Translations under genes and position numbers: made by a program | The notes under the pieces: model-generated | The model's database searches: none | Told to the model about the DNA's origin: nothing | The model's input: the letters and a program-made list of their open reading frames with translations, nothing else | Assembly: GCA_004551485.1 (NCBI GenBank) | Contig: SBLD01000017.1 | Location: 29,951 to 71,453, forward strand | From: Billgrantia azerbaijanica | GTDB taxonomy: Bacteria; Pseudomonadota; Gammaproteobacteria; Pseudomonadales; Halomonadaceae | Direction: 5' to 3' | DNA length: 41,503 nucleotides | In this document: in pieces, positions 17,049 through 25,920 of the stretch | Layout of the letters: every line of letters begins with the position of its first letter | Position numbering within the stretch: the first letter of the stretch is position 1

Positions 17049-19118
17049 ATGCCTTCTTCTTCCCGCTGTCCCGCGGTGCAGCCTCTCACTACCGCCGTTC
17101 GCCGTGCCATCGGGCTGTCGATGTCGAGCGTCCTGCTCACGGTTCCCTTGGTCGGCCATGCCCAGGACGACATCTTGGAGACCGACACCTTGGTAGTGGT
17201 CGGCACCGCCCTCAAGGTGGCGGCACCGCTGGTCGAGACGCCGCGTCCCGTTTCCCTCGTCGAGCGCGAAGAGCTCGAGGAGCGCAACGTCCAGCGTCTC
17301 GACGAGGCCTTCCGCTACCGTGCCGGCGTGCTCTCCGGCCACTACGGGGCGGACAACGACACCGACTGGCTCAAGGTGCGCGGTTTCGATCACTCCACCT
17401 ACCAGGATGGCCTGCGCATCTATCGCGAGGGCTTCTTCCAGTGGCTGCCCGAGCCCTACGGCCTCGAGAGCGTCGAGGTGTTCAAGGGGCCTTCCTCGAT
17501 CCTCTACGGCGAGGCGCCTCCCGGCGGGTTGATCAATGCCATCAGCAAGCGGCCCACCGAGGTGCGGCGGGGCAGGGTCGACCTGCAGGTCGGCAACCGC
17601 GATCATCGCCTGCTGGGCGGCGATGTCTCCGGTCCGCTGACCGCGGACGGCGATGTGCGCTACCGCCTGGTGGGCCTGGCCAAGGCGCGCGATGGCGATC
17701 TCGACCACACCGAGAATGAGCGCTACTACCTGGCGCCGAGCCTGGCGATCGACCTCGGCGATGACACCACCCTGACCCTGCTCGCCAGCGTCCAGAAGGA
17801 CGACGGGGTGCCGACCAACCCCTTCAAGCTACCCTACGGCACCGTGCAGGACACCCCCTTCGGCAGGGTGGCGCGCTCGGCCAACTTCAGCGAGCCGGAC
17901 TACGACGTCAACGAGCGCACGCAGAGCGCGCTGGGCTACGAGCTGCAGCATCGGCTCAATGACACCTGGTCGTTCGAGCAGGACCTGCGCTACAGCCAGC
18001 TCGACCTGGAGCTGCGCAGTACCTACGCCCTGTTCATGCTCGATGGGCGGCTGGCGGCACGTGGCCATATCCACCGCGATGGCGAGATCGACAGCTGGAC
18101 GGTCGACAATCGCCTGATCGGGCGGTGGTTCACCGACCGTACCGAGAACACGCTGCTGCTGGGCCTCGACCATCAGGACCTGGAACTGCGCGCGAAGGAG
18201 GCCGATCCCTTCCCCTTCGGCGACCCCATCGACATCTTCGATCCGCAGTACGGCAACTTCACCCCGGTGGAGGAGAGCGAGCTGATCGACCGGCATATCG
18301 ACAAGCGGCAGACGGGACTCTACGTCCAGGACCAGCTGCGCCTGGACGACCGCTGGGTGTTCCTTGGCGGCGTGCGATTCGATCAGGCGAAGACCGACAA
18401 CGCCAATCGCACCAGCGGGGTGACGCAGCGCTCCGATGACGACCAGCTCTCCTGGTCGGGCGGCCTGATGTACCTGGGCGACAACGGCCTGAATCCCTAC
18501 CTGAGCTATACAGAGTCCTTCGATCCGCTGGGGCGTGTCGACGATCAGGGTCGCCTCTACGAGCCGCGTGAAGGCAAGCAGTGGGAGGCCGGCATCAAGT
18601 TCGCGCCGAGTGGCTGGGACGGTTACGTCACCGCGGCGCTGTTCGATCTCGAGGAGAGCAACACGCTGGTGACCTCGCCAGCGGGCTTCCAGGTCCAGGA
18701 GGGCGAGCGGCGTTCCCGGGGCTTCGAGATCGAGAGCGTGGGCTACCTGACCGATAACCTGCAGCTGACCGCCGCCTATGCCTATACCGACGCCCGCCTC
18801 GAGGATGACGAGCGCGCCGCGCTCATTCCCCGCCACCAGGCGGCCACCTGGCTGGACTACGCCTTCACGGGCGGTGTCTTGCGGGGGCTGAAGCTGGGCG
18901 GCGGGTTACGCTACGTCGGCGAGACGGTCGACGGCGATATCGGGGTGCCGCACTACACGCTGGTCGACGCCATGGCGAGCTACGACTTTGCCGAGGACTG
19001 GCGTGTCCAGCTCAACGTCAACAACCTCACCGACAAGGAGTACGTCGCCAGCTGCGACTACTGGTGCTATTACGGGGAGTCGCGCAGCGTGATCGGTAGC
19101 CTGAGCTATCGCTGGTAG
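17049..19118 (+). CDS. TonB-dependent siderophore receptor, FhuA/FoxA-like
   Basis: Outer-membrane gated channel for a ferric siderophore, probably a hydroxamate. It begins with a signal peptide that ends at VPLVGHA, then the plug domain (LVVVGTALK, GFDHSTYQDGLRIYREGFF, VEVFKGPSSILYGEAPPGGLIN) and a 22-strand barrel ending in an aromatic residue (SYRW). The C-terminal pair of cysteines in VASCDYWCYYGESR is typical of the FhuA/FoxA group. The ATG at 17049 was chosen because it starts the signal peptide and lies after the Fur box; the open frame itself extends to 16968. 689 residues is normal. Monocistronic on the plus strand, away from its likely ABC partners. Substrate not determinable. Confidence 0.88.
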   Translation: MPSSSRCPAVQPLTTAVRRAIGLSMSSVLLTVPLVGHAQDDILETDTLVVVGTALKVAAPLVETPRPVSLVEREELEERNVQRLDEAFRYRAGVLSGHYGADNDTDWLKVRGFDHSTYQDGLRIYREGFFQWLPEPYGLESVEVFKGPSSILYGEAPPGGLINAISKRPTEVRRGRVDLQVGNRDHRLLGGDVSGPLTADGDVRYRLVGLAKARDGDLDHTENERYYLAPSLAIDLGDDTTLTLLASVQKDDGVPTNPFKLPYGTVQDTPFGRVARSANFSEPDYDVNERTQSALGYELQHRLNDTWSFEQDLRYSQLDLELRSTYALFMLDGRLAARGHIHRDGEIDSWTVDNRLIGRWFTDRTENTLLLGLDHQDLELRAKEADPFPFGDPIDIFDPQYGNFTPVEESELIDRHIDKRQTGLYVQDQLRLDDRWVFLGGVRFDQAKTDNANRTSGVTQRSDDDQLSWSGGLMYLGDNGLNPYLSYTESFDPLGRVDDQGRLYEPREGKQWEAGIKFAPSGWDGYVTAALFDLEESNTLVTSPAGFQVQEGERRSRGFEIESVGYLTDNLQLTAAYAYTDARLEDDERAALIPRHQAATWLDYAFTGGVLRGLKLGGGLRYVGETVDGDIGVPHYTLVDAMASYDFAEDWRVQLNVNNLTDKEYVASCDYWCYYGESRSVIGSLSYRW

Positions 19119-19140
19119 CCTCGCGTTCCGCTTGCTCCTG

Positions 19141-19171
19141 GCCTGCGCCCGGTCGGTGACCGGGCGCAGGC
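19141..19171. terminator. Hairpin after the FhuA-like receptor gene
   Basis: A 14-bp perfect stem, GCCTGCGCCCGGTC (19141-19154) with its complement at 19158-19171, and a 3-base loop. It has no T tract. It lies 22 bp after the receptor stop, so it probably ends that transcript or blocks transcription coming from the other side. Confidence 0.65.
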
Positions 19172-19196
19172 CTAGTACAGTGACGTGAATGGGCTT

Positions 19197-19337
19197 GAGG
19201 GTGTTTACAAATGTCATGAGCGATGGCCAGGCAAGGCGAAAACAGCCGAGGCAGCGGAGTTTACGAGGTTGTAAATGAGCATTCCGAGGCTGATTTCAAC
19301 GCAGCATGGTCGAGCGCAGTAGTTTGTAAACACCCTC
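19197..19337. mobile_element. 141-bp miniature inverted-repeat element (MITE-like)
   Basis: Bounded by perfect 15-bp terminal inverted repeats: GAGGGTGTTTACAAA at 19197-19211 and its complement at 19323-19337. There is no open frame for a transposase. The interior is visibly less GC-rich than its surroundings and has stop codons in several frames. TT flanks both ends, which might be part of a short target duplication but is too little to call. The right end touches the TAA stop codon of the gene at 19338-20336 exactly. The layout suggests a non-autonomous relative of an insertion sequence; I cannot name the parent family with confidence. Confidence 0.8.
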
Positions 19338-20336
19338 TTAGTCGCTGCGCGGCAGGCAGGTCGCGTCGCCGCCGGCACGGCAGGCCGTGGCGTGGCCGTC
19401 CGGGCTGGGCTCGTCGGCCGCGGTGACGATGCCACCTGCGCGCCAGATCCGCGCAGGCTTGGCACCGTCGCCGGCGTAGTCGGCACAGGTGTCGTGGCGG
19501 ATGAGTTCGCTGGCGACGCAGGTCACCACCAGCCGTCCTCGCTGTGCGGCCGCCTGCCAGCGAACGGTCACCGCGAGGCGGTGGTCGTCGTCCGCAGCGG
19601 CGCTGTCTTCCACCTCCACCTCACCGCGCACGCCGCGCGCCTGCAGCCACTCCAGGGCGGCGACCTGGGCGCACTGCTCGACGGGTGCCAGTCGGGAAGC
19701 GCCGCGATAGCAGGGCAGGTAGGGCCGGCCTTCGGCCTCGGCCTGCAGCAGGAGGGGGATGTCGTCGAAGCCGATGCGGCCGTACTTGTGCAACTGCGGG
19801 AAGACGATGGCGCTGGCCGCCAGGCGGCATCCGCCGAGGTGGGTGCTCTCCCACACCTCGAAAGGGGAGGACTGGTGCCGAGCTGCCTCGGCGATCGCCC
19901 GGTAGGTGCGAAAGCCGAACTTGGCGCAGCACTTGTCCTTCTTGCCGTGGGTGCAGCACAGGATCAGCGAACCCTCGACGCGGCCCGCAGCCCAGCGCGC
20001 GAGCGCCGCACCCGCCTGCAGGGCCTGGAGAAAGGCGGGCAACTCGTCGCGCGGCACGTCGTAGCGCAGGCACTCGGGCATCAGGATGAGGCAGTGCCGG
20101 TGACTGGGCTGCTCCCGGCGATGGATCAGGTTGACGCGCCGGCCGCCTGCAGCGATGGCCTCGATCTCCGTGGAGATGTCCTCCGGCATGTCGCCGGCCC
20201 GGCGCATGCTGCGCTGCCAGCGGGCGCGCGGCCAGCTGATCAGCAGGTTGCGCTCGGCATGGGTGCCCGTGCCGACCAGCGGGTCGTCGATGGCCAGGCT
20301 CTCCTCGGCGCAGAAGCGCTGGGTGATGGACGTCAT
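19338..20336 (-). CDS. Suc_Fer (sucrase/ferredoxin-like) [2Fe-2S] protein, possible siderophore-iron reductase
   Basis: A thioredoxin-like ferredoxin of the Suc_Fer/Apd1 type. Visible marks are CCTHGKKDKCCAKFG (127-141, cysteine ligands among Cys127/128 and Cys136/137) and VWESTHLGGCRLAAS (161-175). In Apd1-like proteins the second motif normally gives two histidine ligands (H-x3-H). Here it reads His166-x3-Cys170, a His-to-Cys change. The C-terminal third has additional cysteines. It overlaps the upstream ATPase gene by 4 bases, so it is the last gene of the siderophore operon. Reductive release of iron from imported ferric siderophore is a reasonable inference but unproven. The C-terminus runs right up to the mobile element, so its last residues may not be the ancestral ones. 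Confidence 0.75.
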   Translation of the reverse strand: MTSITQRFCAEESLAIDDPLVGTGTHAERNLLISWPRARWQRSMRRAGDMPEDISTEIEAIAAGGRRVNLIHRREQPSHRHCLILMPECLRYDVPRDELPAFLQALQAGAALARWAAGRVEGSLILCCTHGKKDKCCAKFGFRTYRAIAEAARHQSSPFEVWESTHLGGCRLAASAIVFPQLHKYGRIGFDDIPLLLQAEAEGRPYLPCYRGASRLAPVEQCAQVAALEWLQARGVRGEVEVEDSAAADDDHRLAVTVRWQAAAQRGRLVVTCVASELIRHDTCADYAGDGAKPARIWRAGGIVTAADEPSPDGHATACRAGGDATCLPRSD

Positions 20337-21181
20337 GCCGACATCTGCGCCGCGACGACCTGTGGCAGTGTCGCTGCCCGGGGCACCGACGTCGGCACGC
20401 AGACCTGTCGTCCGCTGTGGGGATCGTGAATGACGTTGGCGTCGAGGTCGAACACCGCCTTCAGGTTGGCGGCGGTGAACACCTCGTCCGGCGTGCCGCG
20501 GTGCAGGATGCGCCCGTCGCGCATCATGACCAACTGATCCGCGTAGGCCGCGGCCAGGTTCAGGTCGTGCAACACCAGCAGCAGGGTCCGGCCGTGCTCA
20601 TGGGCCAGGCGCGCCAGCAGCTCGAGCAGATCGACCTGGACCTTCAAGTCGAGGTAGGTCGTCGGCTCGTCGAGCAGCACGAGGTCGGTCTCCTGGGCCA
20701 GCACCATGGCGATCCAGCAGCGTTGCCGCTGGCCCCCGGAGAGCGCGTCGACACTGCGATCCGCAAAGTCCGCGACATCGGTATAGGCCATTGCCGCGCG
20801 GATGGCACGGGCATCCTGCTCGGCATCCTGTCGCCACAACCGCTGGTGAGGAAAGCGTCCCATGCTGACCAGTTGCCTGACCGTCAGGCCCTCCGGTGCG
20901 GAAGGGCCCTGCGGCAGAATGCCCAGGCGCTGTGCCACCTCTCGCGTATTGCTGCGGTGGATATCCTTGCCATCGAGACAGACCCGCCCGGCACTGGGTG
21001 CTAGTGTTCGCGCCAGCGTCTTCAGCAGCGTCGACTTCCCGCTACCGTTCGGGCCGAGCAGTACCGTCAGCTTGCCTTCGGCCACCGCCAGATCAACGCC
21101 GTCGAGTACGCGTTGGGACTCGTATCCGACGCGCAGGGCTTCGCCTGTCAGTCGAGGTGGCGTGGCAGGTGTCGAGGGCAT
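20333..21181 (-). CDS. Iron-siderophore ABC transporter, ATP-binding protein (FecE/FhuC type)
   Basis: Energises import by the two FecCD-type permeases encoded before it. It has Walker A GPNGSGKST, signature LSGGQRQRCW, Walker B LVLLDEP and the H-loop LHDLN. About 282 residues from the ATG at 21181, with ~20 residues of low-homology tail after the core. The frame stays open to 21244 (ATG at 21238, TTG at 21244), and neither start has a good ribosome site, so the N-terminus is uncertain by up to 21 residues. It lies 137 bp after the permease stop, unlike the overlapping spacing elsewhere in this operon. Confidence 0.9.
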   Translation of the reverse strand: MPSTPATPPRLTGEALRVGYESQRVLDGVDLAVAEGKLTVLLGPNGSGKSTLLKTLARTLAPSAGRVCLDGKDIHRSNTREVAQRLGILPQGPSAPEGLTVRQLVSMGRFPHQRLWRQDAEQDARAIRAAMAYTDVADFADRSVDALSGGQRQRCWIAMVLAQETDLVLLDEPTTYLDLKVQVDLLELLARLAHEHGRTLLLVLHDLNLAAAYADQLVMMRDGRILHRGTPDEVFTAANLKAVFDLDANVIHDPHSGRQVCVPTSVPRAATLPQVVAAQMSA

Positions 21182-21318
21182 GGGTTGGCTCGATGGTGTT
21201 GTTTCCAGGCCGAACACCGTAAGACAAAAAATTCCCATTTTCAATGTCTAAAGGCATATCTGCCTGGTCTTTTCAGCACACTGGTTTTTCAGGGTATGGT
21301 GAACAAATAGTAAGACAA
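21182..21318 (-). other. AT-rich gap inside the siderophore operon
   Basis: A 137-bp interruption between the permease and the ATPase, clearly richer in A/T than its flanks. It has a small hairpin, AGGCA-tatc-TGCCT, near 21251-21264 and no convincing Fur box. It may hold an internal promoter, a processing site or a scar of rearrangement. Confidence 0.4.
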
Positions 21319-22365
21319 TCAGTGACTGCGGTAGCGGGTCCGATGCAGCAGGTAGACGAAGAAGGGCGCGCCCACTGCCGAGACGAAGATACCGGCGGGC
21401 AGGTCCTTGGGCAGGAAAGCCACTCTGCCCAGCAGATCGGCGTAGAGCACGATCAAGGCCCCTAACAAGGCGGTGGCGGGCACCAGCCTGGCAAAGCCCC
21501 GTCCCACAAGACGGGCCGCGATATGGGGAGCGATCAGGCCCACGAAGCTGAGTCCCCCGGCAAAGGCCACGGCCGCGCCCGCCAGCGCTACGCTGCAGGC
21601 CATCAGTACCAGCCTGCTGCGCAATACGTTCACGCCCAGACCTTGAGCCACATGGTCACCCAGCGCCATGGCATCCATGTGCCGTGCATAGGTCAGGCAC
21701 AGGGGAACGGCAACCAGCAGCCAGGGCAGCATGCCGAGCACGTCCTGCCACTGTGCGGCGTAGAGGCTGCCGGTCAGCCACACATAGGCGTACATGGCGG
21801 CGGCATCATCACTGACCACGATCAGCAGGGTGGTAACGGCACCCATCGCGGCGGATAGCCCGATGCCGACCAACACCATGCGCGAGGGAGTGATGCCACG
21901 CTTCCAGGCCAGGAAGAACACCAGCATGGCGGAAAGCAGCGCGCCGATCAGCGCGGCGACCGGCAGCCAATGGATACTCAGGCTGGTGCCGAAAAGCGCC
22001 AGGAAGGTCACGGCGGACATGGCGGCGCCACTGGTGATGCCGATCACGTCAGGAGAGGCCAGCGGATTGCGCACGATGCCCTGAAGAATGGCGCCGGCCA
22101 CGGCCAGGGCCGCGCCCACCAGCACGGCCAGCACGATGCGCGGCAAGCGCAGTTCCCAGACAATGAAGGCGATGTCACTGTCCTGTGGAGTGACCAGCGC
22201 ATTCAACACTTTCCCGAACGGGCTGGGAAAACTGCCAAGGCCCAGCGACAGGCCCATGCTGGCGAGCAATACCAGCACGAGCAGGGCAGTGATGCTCAGG
22301 TAGCGAGCCTGGTGTGTATCGCCCATGCTACCGCCCGGGTGTTTCAGGAGAGTGGATGACGTCAT
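21319..22365 (-). CDS. Iron-siderophore ABC transporter permease (FecCD family), second of a pair
   Basis: Integral membrane protein with about ten predicted transmembrane helices and the FecCD signatures LRLPRIVLAVLVGAALAVAG, GIVRNPLASPDVIGITSGA, and FVGLIAPHIAARLVG near the C-terminus, the coupling region for the ATPase. 348 residues from the ATG at 22365, just 2 bp after the stop of the preceding permease gene. A second ATG 39 bases on is possible. Partner of the permease at 22368-23366. Confidence 0.9.
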   Translation of the reverse strand: MTSSTLLKHPGGSMGDTHQARYLSITALLVLVLLASMGLSLGLGSFPSPFGKVLNALVTPQDSDIAFIVWELRLPRIVLAVLVGAALAVAGAILQGIVRNPLASPDVIGITSGAAMSAVTFLALFGTSLSIHWLPVAALIGALLSAMLVFFLAWKRGITPSRMVLVGIGLSAAMGAVTTLLIVVSDDAAAMYAYVWLTGSLYAAQWQDVLGMLPWLLVAVPLCLTYARHMDAMALGDHVAQGLGVNVLRSRLVLMACSVALAGAAVAFAGGLSFVGLIAPHIAARLVGRGFARLVPATALLGALIVLYADLLGRVAFLPKDLPAGIFVSAVGAPFFVYLLHRTRYRSH

Positions 22366-22367
22366 GA

Positions 22368-23366
22368 TCAGGCCTGCTTCCGGCGCGCCAGATAGATGAA
22401 GAAGGGCGTGCCGATAAGGGCGGTCATCACCCCCACCGGGACATCCTGAGGGGGCATCAGAAAGCGCGATGCCACATCGGCCAGCAGCAACAGGCTCGCT
22501 CCCAGCAGGGCACAGGCCGGCAGTAGCCAGCGGTGGTCGACGCCAAAGATCCCCCGTGCCATGTGCGGCACGATGAGTCCGACGAAGCCGATCATGCCGG
22601 CGAGCGCGACCGAACTGCCGGCGAGAAGAATCACCACCAGGCCGAGTAACAGCTTGATGGTGCCGGCGCGCATGCCAAGACCCTTGACCATGTCATCGCC
22701 CAGCATCAGGGCATTGGCGTGCCTGACGAGCAAGGCACACAGCAGCAGGGCGCCGCCGAAGAGCGGCAGAAGCGGCACCACCAGCGACAGCTCGCGTCCG
22801 GATACGGACCCGGCAAGCCAGTACAGCACGCTCTCGAAGCTCTGCTGGTCGATGATCAGCAGGCCCTGACTGAACGAGACGAACATGGCCGTGACGGCCA
22901 CGCCCGCCAGGACGACCCGCAGCGGCGACAGCTCTCCCTGACGACCGCGACTCAGCACCACCACCAGACAAGCCGCGACGAGGGCTCCCAACAGCGCCGC
23001 CCAGACATAGTCGGCCGGGGAGTGGAGGGGCAGCAGCGAGACGGCGATCACCACGAAGAACATGGCCCCCGCGTTGATCCCCAGTATGCCCGGCGAGGCG
23101 AGAGGATTGCGGGTCATGGTCTGCATCAGGGCACCGGCGATGGCCAGGCTTGCGCCGACCAGGGCGGCGATGACCGCGCGTGGCAGGCGTTCCGTGCGAA
23201 TGATGATATGTGCGACCCGGGTGGGGTCGTAATGCACCAACGCCTGGGTGAAGGTCGGCAGGGCAATCTCCGTGGTACCCAGCACGACACTCGCCGCGAA
23301 GGCCGCCGCGACCAGCAGCATGCCCAGCAGCAGCCCTGCGACCCGTGAGAAATGGCCACTCAGCAT
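22368..23366 (-). CDS. Iron-siderophore ABC transporter permease (FecCD family), first of a pair
   Basis: 332-residue membrane protein of the same family: LPRAVIAALVGASLAIAG, TMTRNPLASPGILGINAGA and FVGLIVPHMARGIFG are visible. The ATG at 23366 overlaps the binding-protein stop by 7 bases (ATGCTGA), which favours this start over upstream open frame. With the next gene it forms the heterodimeric channel. Confidence 0.9.
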   Translation of the reverse strand: MLSGHFSRVAGLLLGMLLVAAAFAASVVLGTTEIALPTFTQALVHYDPTRVAHIIIRTERLPRAVIAALVGASLAIAGALMQTMTRNPLASPGILGINAGAMFFVVIAVSLLPLHSPADYVWAALLGALVAACLVVVLSRGRQGELSPLRVVLAGVAVTAMFVSFSQGLLIIDQQSFESVLYWLAGSVSGRELSLVVPLLPLFGGALLLCALLVRHANALMLGDDMVKGLGMRAGTIKLLLGLVVILLAGSSVALAGMIGFVGLIVPHMARGIFGVDHRWLLPACALLGASLLLLADVASRFLMPPQDVPVGVMTALIGTPFFIYLARRKQA

Positions 23367-24442
23367 GCGCCTGGCTCCTCGTCTCGAGTGTGGGAAACCA
23401 CGGAAGGCTCTCCGGCGCATGAAGCGGCGGATGCCGCTTGCGATGATCGCGTCCCGGTCTGCGTATCTGGCGCGGGCGTCGCGTGCCCCCGGTGGGAATC
23501 AAGCCCGTAATGGCGGTAGAGGTCATCCAGCACGGCATTGGCGGCCAGGATGCCGCCGCCCATGATCCAGTCCACCGCATCCACTTCGAAGACGCGTTCC
23601 TGCCGCACGGCGTCCAGTTGTTGCCAGAGGAGGTGAGAGGTCCAGTGCCGGTAGTTCTCCGCGATGGCGGGATCGTCCGGCTCCAGGAGCACGAAGATCA
23701 CATCGGCATTCATGACCGGGATGTTCTCCTCGCTGGTCAGCTTCATGCCCCACCCCTGGTCGTGCAGGGAATCCGGCTGTTCGAACCCCAACTCCCTCAG
23801 GATGGAGCCGGCAAAACCCGTGGAGTAGATACGCACATGGTCACTCTTGAAGCGGACCACCGCGGCCTTTTGTGGCCAGGTAGCCCCCCGCTTGTCCGCG
23901 ATTCGCTGGCGAAAGTCCGCCACGCGATCGTCCCAGTCTTGCAACAACTCACGGGCGCGGGTCTCCCGGCCGGTGGCCTCGGCCATCAGCGCCAGGGTGG
24001 CCTTGAAGTCGAAGACGGTGCCGGTGGCGACCGTCGGTGCAATCTTCTCCAGCAGTGGCCTGACCCGCTCATGACGAAAACGCGTGGCAACGATCAGGTC
24101 AGGGTCCAGCCAGGCCACCTTCTCTAGGTTGGGCTGGGTCTCCAGGCCGACGTGCTCCACGCCGGCGAGCGCGTCACGCAAGTAGCGGTACATGGGCTTT
24201 TCCAGCCAGGAGTCGACGACGCCGGCAGGGGTGATGCCAAGCGCCACCGCGCTGTCCGTCGCGCCCTGGTAAAGGGTGACCACTCGCTGCGGTGTGGCGG
24301 GAATGAGCGTGTCGCCGAACGCATTGGGGACGACGTGCCTGCCTTCGGCATCGTTCGCGGCGAGGGCGGTGGACCCCAACGGCATGATGGACAGTAGCAG
24401 CAGCGGCAGCCACCGGCGTCGGGTCCGGGCGCGAGTCTTCAT
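23360..24442 (-). CDS. Iron-siderophore ABC transporter substrate-binding protein
   Basis: Periplasmic class III binding protein. Signal peptide MKTRARTRRRW followed by a hydrophobic stretch, cleavage probably near STALA/AND. The mature protein has the typical TPQRVVTLYQGATDSAVALG start, LETQPNLEKVAWLDPDLIV and a long backbone helix. 360 residues, because after the usual end (LDDLYRHYGL) there are about 45 polar, low-complexity residues of unknown value before the stop inside the permease start. It has a good AGGAG ribosome site, and its ATG overlaps the MFS stop (ATGA). It lacks a lipobox cysteine, so it is soluble. Confidence 0.88.
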   Translation of the reverse strand: MKTRARTRRRWLPLLLLSIMPLGSTALAANDAEGRHVVPNAFGDTLIPATPQRVVTLYQGATDSAVALGITPAGVVDSWLEKPMYRYLRDALAGVEHVGLETQPNLEKVAWLDPDLIVATRFRHERVRPLLEKIAPTVATGTVFDFKATLALMAEATGRETRARELLQDWDDRVADFRQRIADKRGATWPQKAAVVRFKSDHVRIYSTGFAGSILRELGFEQPDSLHDQGWGMKLTSEENIPVMNADVIFVLLEPDDPAIAENYRHWTSHLLWQQLDAVRQERVFEVDAVDWIMGGGILAANAVLDDLYRHYGLDSHRGHATPAPDTQTGTRSSQAASAASCAGEPSVVSHTRDEEPGAC

Positions 24443-25920
24443 TCCGGTCTCCTGGCGGATGCTGTCTTCAGAGCGTGTTCGGGGGCTTGAGGGAGCGATG
24501 ACGCGACGCTTGGCGACGCGTGATGTTGCCGCGTCACGGCTCGGCCGAGCTGCCATGTCAGCGGCAGGCAGAGCACAGCGATCGCCGCCAGTGCAAGGAA
24601 GGCATGGTGGAGGGCGGAGGCGCTCGCTTCGGTATAGGGGATCCCCCGATGCTGCGCGGCCTTCACGGCCATGTCGTAGTAGAGGGAGAGCGCGACGATG
24701 CCGAGCGACGATATCAGGCGCCGGGACATGTTGTTCATGGCCGAGGCCTGGGCGACGCTCGGCTCGGGAAGGTCTTTCATGCCCACGGTGGTGGAAGGCA
24801 GATAGGCGCAGCCGAGGCCAATGCCGCGCAGTCCCATCCAGGCACCGATCATCCACACCGGCGTGGCCTCCGTCAGGGTGCCGAGTCCCAACAGGCTGAC
24901 CAGGGTGAGCATCAGCCCGACACCGATACACCATTGTGGCGGGTAACGGTCGATCAGACGCCCCGCCACAGGGGAGCAGGCGGCGGCGGCGAGGGCGGTG
25001 GCCAGAAACACCAGACCCGTGGTCAATGGGCCGAACCCTAACGCATTCTGCATCCATAGCGGCACCAGCAGAATACAGCCAAACAGGATGATCGACTGCA
25101 GGCAGGCCAGCATGACGCTGATGCGATACCCCTTGTGGGAAAACAGCGAAAGGTCGAGCAAGGGTGTTGGGGCGTGTCGCTCGACGCGCACAAAGAGTAA
25201 CAGCGCCAGGAGACCGGCCGTGAATGGAAGAAAGGCCTGAAAGCGCAAGAGGTCGGCCAGCGTTTCCACTCGGCTGAGCGAGAACAGCACTGCGCCCATG
25301 CCCAGGGTGATAAGCGCAAAGCCAGGCAGATCGAACCGACGCTGGTGGTTGGAGGGGGCTGCCGAAAGATAGCGATAGCCACACAGCAGCCCCAGCAGCG
25401 CAAACGGCATGTTCATCAGGAACAGCGCCCGCCAGTGGCTGACCTCGAGCAACAGCCCGCCGACACTCGGGCCGATGGCAGGGGCGATCATCACGGCAAA
25501 GCCCCAGATTCCGCTGGCACGGCCTCGCTGGTCGCTGGGGTAGGCGGAGAAGATCAGTGACAGGGACAGGGGAATCATCAACCCCGCCGCCATGCCCTGC
25601 AGCCCACGCGCGAGGATGATGCCGGCAAGGCTCTGGGCCATGGCGCCGAGCGCGGAGCCGGCCAGAAATCCCCACAGGCCCAGCAGATAGATGCGCTTGC
25701 GGCCAAAGCGATCGGCGAGGTAGCCGGTCAGTGGCATGGTCATGCCCATGGTGATCATGAACAGTGTCACCACCCAACTGACATCCGCGGCACCGGCCTG
25801 GAAGGTGGCCATCAGTTCGGCCACGGCAAGGTTCAGGGCGCTGTTGTTGAGGCTGACGGTAAAGGTACCCAGCAGCACACTGATCAGCACCTTTCCGCCA
25901 TGCGTGGAAGCATTCGGCAT
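24439..25920 (-). CDS. MFS transporter, DHA2 (EmrB/QacA-like) family, likely siderophore export
   Basis: 493 residues with about 14 predicted transmembrane helices. MFS motif A is visible as GYLADRFGRKRIYL near residue 65, and the motif-C-like segment as GPSVGGLL. First gene of an operon with a siderophore binding protein, two permeases, an ATPase and an Fe-S protein, all joined by 4- to 7-base overlaps or small gaps. Export of the cognate siderophore is the simplest role; some MFS proteins instead import siderophores across the inner membrane. The ATG at 25920 has AAGTGAG five bases upstream; a GTG at 25926 is the alternative. Confidence 0.8.
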   Translation of the reverse strand: MPNASTHGGKVLISVLLGTFTVSLNNSALNLAVAELMATFQAGAADVSWVVTLFMITMGMTMPLTGYLADRFGRKRIYLLGLWGFLAGSALGAMAQSLAGIILARGLQGMAAGLMIPLSLSLIFSAYPSDQRGRASGIWGFAVMIAPAIGPSVGGLLLEVSHWRALFLMNMPFALLGLLCGYRYLSAAPSNHQRRFDLPGFALITLGMGAVLFSLSRVETLADLLRFQAFLPFTAGLLALLLFVRVERHAPTPLLDLSLFSHKGYRISVMLACLQSIILFGCILLVPLWMQNALGFGPLTTGLVFLATALAAAACSPVAGRLIDRYPPQWCIGVGLMLTLVSLLGLGTLTEATPVWMIGAWMGLRGIGLGCAYLPSTTVGMKDLPEPSVAQASAMNNMSRRLISSLGIVALSLYYDMAVKAAQHRGIPYTEASASALHHAFLALAAIAVLCLPLTWQLGRAVTRQHHASPSVASSLPQAPEHALKTASARRPE

